The notes beneath the pieces are model-generated. The model ran no database searches, had not been told where the DNA came from, and saw nothing but the letters and a program-made list of their open reading frames with translations. A stretch of DNA of 64,000 nt from Bacteroidota bacterium (GTDB taxonomy: Bacteria; Bacteroidota; Bacteroidia; AKYH767-A; 2013-40CM-41-45): the NCBI GenBank assembly GCA_016708785.1, contig JADJFC010000002.1, positions 1 through 64,000 on the forward strand. The letters run 5' to 3'. The position numbers and the translations under genes were made by a program. Below, in pieces: positions 58,464-64,000 of the stretch. Every line of letters starts with the position of its first letter. The stretch's first letter is position 1.

Positions 58464-59360
58464 TTATTTCTTTAAACAAAGCAGGACTTTCCAGGCTTCT
58501 TCAACATGTCTTTGTTCTAAAAGTGTTTTCGCTAATTCATGTAATTTATTGCGAAGCATATTTTCGTCATGGCCGAATTTTGAAAAAAGTTCTTTCATGA
58601 AATCGCGACGGCGGAATTCATCAATCGATTGGTCGTCAGGAAAATTCTCAATATTTGCTAACTGCCCTAAATTATTGCCGGTAAGGATGCTACTTGTCCG
58701 AATGTCAACCGGTAAGCGGTCAATGCCCATCCCAAGTGCACTATTTGGTTTCGCAACTTCAAACAATGCATTACCGGAAGCTCTGCAATACAGATCTCCA
58801 CCCATGCGAGCTACCAAATCAATTTTATTCGGATCGATTTTATTTTCAGGTGTAAGAACATCTTCGTTAATATGCATCAAAAGAATTTCGCAGATTATCA
58901 GATTCGCTGCTCCGCCTTCTTGTCCCATCTCCTTCACTTCAACAACCTTGCATTCCATCTGAACAGGTGATTCTTTTACCCTGAAGGGGCGAATCAACTC
59001 TGACTTAACAGGCGTGAATCCGGCCTTTGGAAATTCCGAAACGCCTTTTGGATATTCTGTACTGGCAAGTGACATTTGCTGAACCATTGCATAATTGACA
59101 ACATTGATTACAACTTCCTTAGTCTCATAAATATTTTCAAGCGTGTGTTTGATTGTGTTGTCACGAACTCTTCTCGCCGGTGAAAAAACAATTGTAGGCG
59201 GTTTACTTCCAAAAGCATTGAAAAAACTAAATGGAGCCAGATTCATATTGCCATCTTTATCTACTGTACTTGCAAATGCAATGGGACGAGGCGCAATTGA
59301 AGCAAGCATATAACTGTGGAAGACTCCCGTCTTCATTTCTTTCGGATCTATCGTAAACAT
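58464..59360 (-). CDS. Flavin reductase-like FMN-binding protein (flavoredoxin type)
   Basis: The 298-residue protein opens with FHSYMLASIAPRPIAFASTVDKDGNMNLAPFSFFNAFGSKPPTIVFSP, the FMN-binding split-barrel of flavin-reductase-like proteins (DIM6/NTAB group). SLASTEYPKGVSEFPKAGFTPVKSELI and MECKVVEVKEMG are also typical. About 90 extra residues at the C-terminus form a helical tail. It probably binds FMN and reduces flavin or another small substrate in the cytoplasm. Substrate unknown. Confidence 0.9.
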   Translation of the reverse strand: MFTIDPKEMKTGVFHSYMLASIAPRPIAFASTVDKDGNMNLAPFSFFNAFGSKPPTIVFSPARRVRDNTIKHTLENIYETKEVVINVVNYAMVQQMSLASTEYPKGVSEFPKAGFTPVKSELIRPFRVKESPVQMECKVVEVKEMGQEGGAANLIICEILLMHINEDVLTPENKIDPNKIDLVARMGGDLYCRASGNALFEVAKPNSALGMGIDRLPVDIRTSSILTGNNLGQLANIENFPDDQSIDEFRRRDFMKELFSKFGHDENMLRNKLHELAKTLLEQRHVEEAWKVLLCLKK

Positions 59361-59479
59361 ATGGTAAGTACTTTGGAGGGACGAAGATAAAGATAAAAGC
59401 TGTCTAACAAGATAGAATCATTCAGGCTTATTTGAAAGAAAATTAAAAGCGATAGAATATTTGTGAACAAAAGAAAAGA

Positions 59480-59662
59480 TTACGATTTCGGATCTGGTGT
59501 TTCATCGGGTTCGGGAGATTTTTCCGGATCTGTTTTTTTACCCGGAGATGGGATTATCTCAGGTGGAATGGATGGTGTCTCAGGGGTTTTTACCGGTGGA
59601 AGTGGAGGTACAGGAACCGGTCTTTCAGGAGGAAGTCCAGGAATCTCTTTTTGATTTCGCAT
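59480..59662 (-). CDS. Small proline-rich protein (about 60 aa)
   Basis: The minus-strand frame from ATG 59662 encodes a Pro/Glu/Lys-rich peptide (MRNQKEIPGLPPERPVPVPP start, EKSPEPDETPDPKS end). Two upstream in-frame Met codons exist. Short Pro-rich proteins of this kind are common in Bacteroidota, and the gene is co-oriented with its neighbours. The plus strand has an overlapping Gly/Ser-rich ORF (59463-59654) that is simply the reverse reading of the Pro codons. Composition alone supports it, so confidence is moderate. Confidence 0.5.
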   Translation of the reverse strand: MRNQKEIPGLPPERPVPVPPLPPVKTPETPSIPPEIIPSPGKKTDPEKSPEPDETPDPKS

Positions 59663-59764
59663 TGTCATATTCAAATCTTTGCAACAAGTTACAAATTATT
59701 TCTAAGAGTAAAATTGAAAAGGATCTTCTAAAAGATTTAAATCATAGGATGAATGTCATTTATA

Positions 59765-60094
59765 CTACTTCAATTTGAAAATGAAGAAAGCAAGAAAAAT
59801 GAGCATTCCAATTAAAAATAATATGATTAGGAGTGAATTGAAATCAAGAAGTGTAAAGATCTTTCTCTTCTTATAAAATTTTAAACGACCTTTTTTCCGA
59901 AGATCTCGCATTATGTTGATCGTCTTTAAGGAATCATCCATCTTAGAAACACCATTCATTGCTTCGTCGCATAAAGAGCACTCCTGAAGATGCATTTCAA
60001 TCAAATGCATTTCAGCAGGAGTAAGCTTTTGATTGTGATAATCAAAAATTTCTTCCCTTTTAAGGTGCCGATTTTTTAATGAATTGTTTTCCAC
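59765..60094 (-). CDS. Anti-sigma factor-like zinc-finger membrane protein
   Basis: The start is a GTG at 60094. The 109-residue protein has an N-terminal anti-sigma zinc-finger motif (EMHLIEMHLQECSLCDEAMNG: His-x3-Cys-x2-Cys) and one membrane helix (LLIILFLIGMLIFLAFFIF) near the C-terminus. The architecture is that of a ZAS anti-sigma factor. It starts 1 nt after the corrected stop of the ECF sigma gene (60096-60098), so translation is coupled and it should hold that sigma factor at the inner membrane. There is essentially no periplasmic domain, so the sensed signal is unclear. Confidence 0.82.
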   Translation of the reverse strand: MENNSLKNRHLKREEIFDYHNQKLTPAEMHLIEMHLQECSLCDEAMNGVSKMDDSLKTINIMRDLRKKGRLKFYKKRKIFTLLDFNSLLIILFLIGMLIFLAFFIFKLK

Positions 60095-60095
60095 T

Positions 60096-60649
60096 TTATT
60101 TTTTATTCAATAGTATTAACTTCAGATTTCTTTTGCCGTTTTGAATGTAGCTTTTACCTGATTCAAGTCAAAGCCCGTTTGTTCAGTGATCTCTTTATAG
60201 GATTGTTCTTTTATGTAAAAGAGATCGATACAGATCTTTTGTTCTTCATTGAGTTGTTCCATTGCCTTCGACAAATTAGGCAAATGAACATTAAATTCAG
60301 GGCCGGATTCTACCTCTTCGACAAGATAAGATTCGTTTGTGATTGGAAGTGTTTCTTTCCTTTTCGAAAGTTGCCTCAAACTGTAGTTCTTCGTCACAAC
60401 ATGCAACCAGGAGGAGAAATTTTTGATCTCATAACGATTTAGATCTCGCCCCAAATTTTCGAAGATGTGTAAAACAGCATCTTTGCAATCCTCTTCGTCT
60501 TTCAGATGATTGTAACTTACAGCATATACCAAGTGACTATAACGGTCAAATAGTACCCCAATTAATGCTTGATTTCCGGTTTTCCGGAAATCGCTGATGA
60601 TGTCCTCATCGGATCGTAAAGATGGATTTTTTGACCTTAAAAATCTCAA
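60096..60649 (-). CDS. ECF-type RNA polymerase sigma factor, frameshifted at the C-terminus
   Basis: Sigma-70 region 2 is seen in LIGVLFDRYSHLVYAVSYNHLKDEEDCKDAVLHIFENLGRDL and SSWLHVVTKNYSLRQLSKRK; region 4 in AMEQLNEEQKICIDLFYIKEQSYKEITEQTGFDLNQVK. As written the frame ends at 60122 after an aberrant ATFKTAKEI. Adding one A to the A4 run (T4 at 60152-60155 on plus) restores VKSYIQNGKRNLK, the normal region 4.2 helix, and a stop at 60096-60098. The corrected gene (about 184 residues) is coupled to the anti-sigma gene. Target promoters are unknown. Confidence 0.88.
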
Positions 60650-60762
60650 AATCAGTAGCGTTTATTTAGCAGTAACGGTTGGTCAATGATACAATTTAAA
60701 GAAAGAGAGGAAAAATGATTTTTTCCATAAATTATGTGTTGGAGATTCAAAGAAAATAAATG

Positions 60763-60770
60763 TATCTTCG
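60763..60770 (+). promoter_or_regulatory. Putative -7 box (TATCTTCG) for tRNA-Leu
   Basis: TAnnTTCG variant 46 bp before the tRNA. Confidence 0.45.
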
Positions 60771-60815
60771 CGTCCCGTTTTGAAAGAAACGTTCTTCTAA
60801 ATAGCATTGTTAAAT

Positions 60816-60895
60816 GCGGGCGTGGCGAAACTGGCAGACGCACTAGACTTAGGATCTAGCGGGCAACCGTGTGGGTTCGACTCCCTCCGCCCGCA
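60816..60895 (+). tRNA. tRNA-Leu (anticodon UAG)
   Basis: The 80-nt sequence folds as a class II (long variable arm) tRNA. The acceptor is GCGGGCG / CGCCCGC with discriminator A. The D-loop contains TGGCAGACG. The anticodon stem is CTAGA / TCTAG with loop CTTAGGA (anticodon TAG). The variable arm is CGGGCAACCGT-like and the T-loop TTCGACT. CCA is not encoded. One U-U mismatch lies in the T stem. Confidence 0.95.
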
Positions 60896-60956
60896 CTAAC
60901 TTTATTACACAAGATCCCGAATAGTTCGGGATTTTGTGTTTAAACCCATCATCATC

Positions 60957-62329
60957 ATGAATATTTCAAAAAATCAGATCGACGATTTAAATGCGACCAT
61001 CTCAATTGAACTACTTCCGGAAGATTATCAAGGTCGGGTAAATTCTGTGCTGCGTAACTACGTTAAAACAGCAAAAGTTCCGGGTTTCCGTCCGGGCCAT
61101 GTTCCAATCGGAATGGTTAAAAAGATGTATGGTAAAGCAGTTCTTGTTGAAGAACTTAATCGTTTGCTGAGCGAAGAACTTGGGAAATACATTTATGCCA
61201 ATAAAATTGAAGTTCTCGGTTCTCCACTTCCAAAACGTTCTTCTGAAGATCTGGTTTTTGAAGATGGCCGTGATTTCAAATTTGAATATGAGGTAGGACT
61301 TGCTCCGACATTCACAGTTAAAACTCCGACTTCAAAAATTCCTTATTATCTGGTCAAAATCGATGATAAAATGGTAGAAGAAGATATCGCAGATATCCGT
61401 CGCCGTTATGGTAAATTCTCTAATCCGGAAGTGTCAGATGAAACCTCAATTTTCTATGGTGAGTTCAATGAGCTTGACGAAGAAGGACAGATCAAAGAAG
61501 GTGGAAATAAGACAACAACCACTCTTTCAAATGAATTAATTACTGATGCTTCAAAAAGAGCGAAGTTCATTGGTTTGAAAAAGGAAGATACGGTTGACTT
61601 TACACCTATCGACACTTTTTATGGTGAGACAGAAGTTTCTGCCATGTTACGAGTTGACAAAACAAGCCCGGCTTTGAGATCTGCTTATCGTTTCACGATC
61701 ATGACGGTCAATAAAGTTGAAAAAGCTGAATTGAATCAGGAATTATTCGACAAATTATTTGGTCCGGGTGTGGTGAATTCTGAAGATGAATTCAGAACAA
61801 AGATCCGCGAAGGAATTGCTTCTTATTTCGAAAAAGAAAGTGATAAAAAACTTCGTAAGGATATGAAAGGTCTTTATCTTGAAAGTAATTCATTCCCATT
61901 GCCGGATGAGTTCCTGAAGAAAATGCTGAAAGCAAATCAAGAGAAAGAAGTCGACGAGCATACATTTGAGCACGATTACTTCCATATTTCAGAAGATCTT
62001 CGTTGGAATTTGGTCCAGGAAAAATTGCGTCTGCAAATGAGGTCACAGTTACGGCAGAAGAAGTGAATGAAGTTGCAAAACAAATGGTCATTCAGCAATT
62101 CTCACAATATGGAGTGCCTGCACCTGAAGATGAAAAATTAGCGGAATTAGCTACCAGCTACCTTCAGTCTGAAAACAATGGCGAAAGAGTTGAACGTATA
62201 ATCCGTGACAACAAAGTTTTTGATGTCCTGAAGAAAGAAGTTAAACTTGATATGATTGAAATGCCTTATCTTGAATTCGTTGATAAAGTGAATGAAAAGA
62301 CGCAGCATGAGGTGGAGCATCACCACTAG
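60957..62329 (+). CDS. tig: Trigger factor, frameshifted
   Basis: The ATG at 60957 opens the ribosome-binding domain (NISKNQIDDLNATISIELLPEDYQGRVNSVLRNYVKTA) with the signature VPGFRPGHVPIGMVKKMYG. The PPIase-like and C-terminal substrate-binding domains follow. The frame breaks at an A5 run (62020-62024): adding one A joins NLVQEK to IASANEVTVTAEEVNEVAKQ and reading proceeds to 62329 (about 457 residues). As written the last third would be lost. It chaperones nascent chains at the ribosome exit. tig-clpP-clpX order is widely conserved, which supports the gene being functional. Confidence 0.93.
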
Positions 62330-62357
62330 TTGGTTCGAGATTCGTAATTAATAAGAG

Positions 62358-62388
62358 AAGGTTGGTGTGAAAACGCCGACCTTTTTTT
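62358..62388 (+). terminator. tig terminator
   Basis: AAGGTTGGTG / CGCCGACCTT (62358-62367 with 62374-62383; two G-U pairs), 6-nt loop, T-run. Confidence 0.8.
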
Positions 62389-62393
62389 GTTAC

Positions 62394-62462
62394 AGGTTTC
62401 AGGTTTTCCGGTTAAGTAGGTTAGTCAACCTGCATAACCTGCAAACCTGAAACCTGAAACCT
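62394..62462. repeat. Facing AGGTTTC / AACCTGA heptamers after tig
   Basis: AGGTTTC, AGGTTTT at 62394-62407 and AACCTGA, AACCTGA, AACCTCA at 62444-62464, with AACCTGC copies between; the two sides are complementary. Confidence 0.65.
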
Positions 62463-62525
62463 CATTTATCCGTACGAGTGTTGAAAACTAATTCCCGAAT
62501 CTTCAAGGAGTCTTGAAAGGCTAAT

Positions 62526-62533
62526 TAATTTTG
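62526..62533 (+). promoter_or_regulatory. Putative -7 box (TAATTTTG) for clpP
   Basis: Exact TAnnTTTG match 66 bp before the clpP ATG at 62600. Confidence 0.45.
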
Positions 62534-62599
62534 GTCGGATGAAATATTTGGGCTTTTTAGACGTCAATAATTTCAGAATAAACTTAAAAAAACAGAATT

Positions 62600-63279
62600 A
62601 TGAATTACGCAGATGAGTTTCGTAAATATGCTGTCAAGCACCGTGGCATAGGTAGTCATTCGGTCGACAGTTTCGTTTCTGCAGTCAGAGCAGATTACAT
62701 TTCTCCAACCATCATAGAAGAAAGACAATTGAACATAGCCACTATGGATGTGTTTTCTCGTTTGATGATGGACAGAATCATTTTCCTTGGTGTTGGTATC
62801 AATGATTATGTTTCGAATATTATTCAGGCACAACTTTTATTCCTTGAATCAGTCGATGCAAAAAAGATATTCAGATCTATTTGAATAGTCCGGGTGGATC
62901 TGTTTATGCAGGTCTCGGTATCTATGATACAATGCAATTCATTCAGCCAAGTATTGCAACCATTTGTACAGGTATGGCAGCATCAATGGGTGCTGTACTA
63001 ATGTGTGCAGGTGCGAAAGGAAAACGCGCTGCATTGAAGCATGCACGTATCATGATCCACCAGCCAATGGGTGGTGCAGAAGGTCAGGCATCAGATATTG
63101 AAATTACTGCAAGAGAAATTCAAAAGCTGAAGAAAGAGTTGTATGAAATAATTGCTTCTCACTCCGGACAGGAATACGAAAAGGTTTGGAAAGATTCTGA
63201 TCGTGATTATTGGATGACAGCTGATGAAGCAAAAGAATACGGAATGATCGATGAGGTTTTGACTAGAAAAAAAGCTTAA
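62600..63279 (+). CDS. clpP: ATP-dependent Clp protease proteolytic subunit, frameshifted at A-AAA-AAG
   Basis: The first part (62600-62884) holds the N-terminal ClpP region (RLMMDRIIFLGVGINDYVSNIIQAQLLFLESVDAKK). The rest lies in the -1 frame: DIQIYLNSPGGSVYAGLGIYDTM, catalytic Ser in CTGMAASMGAVLMCAGAKGKR, His in RIMIHQPMGG, and the catalytic-Asp region EYEKVWKDSDRDYWM. The break is at A6-G (62860-62866), which in the zero frame is exactly A AAA AAG. One added A, or a -1 slip there, gives an intact protein of about 226 residues. ClpP forms the tetradecameric protease used with ClpX. clpX follows 193 bp downstream. Confidence 0.94.
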
Positions 63280-63293
63280 TCATTATTAAGATT

Positions 63294-63356
63294 GTTTAAG
63301 GGGTTTAAAGGGTTTAAGGTGTTGAATTTACCTTAAACCCTTTAAACCCCTTAAAC
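63294..63356. repeat. 27-bp perfect inverted repeat of GTTTAAAGG nonamers between clpP and clpX
   Basis: 63294-63320 reads GTTTAAGGG, GTTTAAAGG, GTTTAAGGT; 63330-63356 is its exact reverse complement; loop 9 nt. It can act as a clpP terminator. Confidence 0.85.
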
Positions 63357-63471
63357 TTTTTGTAGTTTATTAGAAAACATGGCGATTAGATGTAGTTATT
63401 TTTGCAGTGCATCAAACTATTTTAGCTAAATTGCGTTTAATTTTACTGTTGAAAATTGTGCCTTTACAAGG

Positions 63472-64000
63472 ATGAAAAATCAGAAAGAAATAAAGTGTTC
63501 GTTTTGTGGTCGCGATAAAAGCGAAACATACGTTCTTATAGCCGGAATTACAGGTCACATTTGTGATCAGTGTATACAGCAAGCTCAGAATATACTCAAT
63601 GATGAGATGAATAGTAAGTTGAAAAACACTATCAATTCTCACATGACGTTGCTTAAGCCTGTTGAAATAAAAAAATTCCTCGATCAATATGTGATTGGAC
63701 AGGATGATGCTAAAAAAGTTTTAGCCGTTGCAGTTTATAATCACTACAAAAGAATTTCCAGCAAAATCAAAAAGCAGGATGAAATTGAGATTGAAAAATC
63801 GAATATCATTCTTGTAGGTGAAACCGGTACAGGTAAAACTCTTCTTGCGCGTTCAATTGCAAAAATGTTAAACGTTCCATTCTGTATTGCTGATGCAACC
63901 GTGTTAACGGAAGCAGGTTATGTAGGGGAGGACGTTGAAAGTATACTGACCCGTTTGTTGCAATCTGCAGATTATGATGTGGCTTCAGCGGAACGAGGAA
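63472..64000 (+). CDS. clpX: ATP-dependent Clp protease ATP-binding subunit ClpX, N-terminal part (cut by window end)
   Basis: The ATG at 63472 opens a frame that stays open to the window end (176 codons). The N-terminal zinc-binding domain has Cys9/Cys12 and Cys31/Cys34 (CSFC, CDQC). Then LLKPVEIKKFLDQYVIGQDDAKKVLAVAVYNHYKR and Walker A GETGTGKTLLARSIAK, followed by DATVLTEAGYVGEDVE, are all ClpX hallmarks. It unfolds tagged substrates and feeds them to ClpP encoded just upstream. The start is placed by the zinc domain. Confidence 0.97.
   Translation, partial: MKNQKEIKCSFCGRDKSETYVLIAGITGHICDQCIQQAQNILNDEMNSKLKNTINSHMTLLKPVEIKKFLDQYVIGQDDAKKVLAVAVYNHYKRISSKIKKQDEIEIEKSNIILVGETGTGKTLLARSIAKMLNVPFCIADATVLTEAGYVGEDVESILTRLLQSADYDVASAERG

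Noticed and set aside
59463..59654. Gly/Ser-rich plus-strand ORF
   Set aside because: It is the reverse reading of Pro-rich codons (CCN gives NGG) of the minus-strand small protein, and neighbours are all on the minus strand.
60652..60843. 63-codon minus-strand ORF overlapping the tRNA-Leu
   Set aside because: It overlaps the tRNA and its promoter; composition is not protein-like.
19576..63279. Programmed frameshifting as a general recoding system in this genome
   Set aside because: The breaks share no common motif, go both -1 and +1, and mostly sit at homopolymers; only clpP has a canonical slippery site. Sequence error explains the set better.

Overview
The window is a contiguous piece of an AT-rich Bacteroidota (Bacteroidetes) chromosome. 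The evidence is: two secreted proteins with C-terminal type IX secretion (T9SS) sorting domains (PAD-like protein at 1278-2993 and the protein at 27612-29072); many TAnnTTTG-type -7 promoter boxes and weak or absent Shine-Dalgarno sites; families largely restricted to the phylum (DUF4290, two DUF4476 proteins, S46 dipeptidyl-peptidase, S16 with a long acidic tail, MurA with Asp in place of the fosfomycin-target Cys); futalosine-route menaquinone genes and a sphingolipid-type desaturase. I cannot name genus or species. The content is mostly housekeeping; I see no phage, CRISPR array, toxin-antitoxin pair or complete insertion sequence.

Layout. 1-1226: end of etfA and a bifunctional nuclease. 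1278-5332: secreted deiminase, nucleoside MFS permease, small TPR protein. 5611-6898: thyA-folA. 7061-13943: membrane pyrophosphatase with a Cys-rich tail, typA, an OmpA/TPR lipoprotein, a small protein. 14082-19413 (mostly minus): DUF4159, a 337-bp MITE-like element, rsmE, pckA, a DUF423 fusion, DUF4476. 19576-23084: saccharopine dehydrogenase, trmN6, rimM-rpsP. 23343-31207: UvrD/PcrA helicase, DUF4290, desaturase, T9SS protein, murA, thioredoxin-like protein. 31470-38749: grpE-dnaJ, an ABC-2 exporter, Ppx/GppA, an NtrC-like regulator and a YD-repeat-like protein. 38894-49115: glycosyltransferase 39, alaS, M23 peptidase, MerR regulator, S46 peptidase, hldD. 49163-51722: mqnD-mqnB diverging from a PTPS-folE pair. 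51818-60649: BI-1, fabD, GH3, deoxynucleoside kinase, second DUF4476 protein, flavin reductase, ECF sigma/anti-sigma pair. 60816-64000: tRNA-Leu(UAG), tig, clpP, clpX (cut by the window end).

Two window-wide patterns stand out. First, short-unit tandem arrays (mostly exactly 7 nt, sometimes 9 or about 8) fill many intergenic gaps. At eight genes they begin within 3 nt of the stop codon, or overlap it, and often mirror each other around a hairpin. The unit sequence differs by locus while the 7-nt period is kept. Second, ten genes have an interrupted frame (nine single-nucleotide frameshifts, one in-frame TGA), including clpP and tig. Most breaks sit at short homopolymers and the proteins are otherwise intact, so consensus-sequence error is the leading explanation; clpP is the one site with a canonical A-AAA-AAG slippery heptamer.
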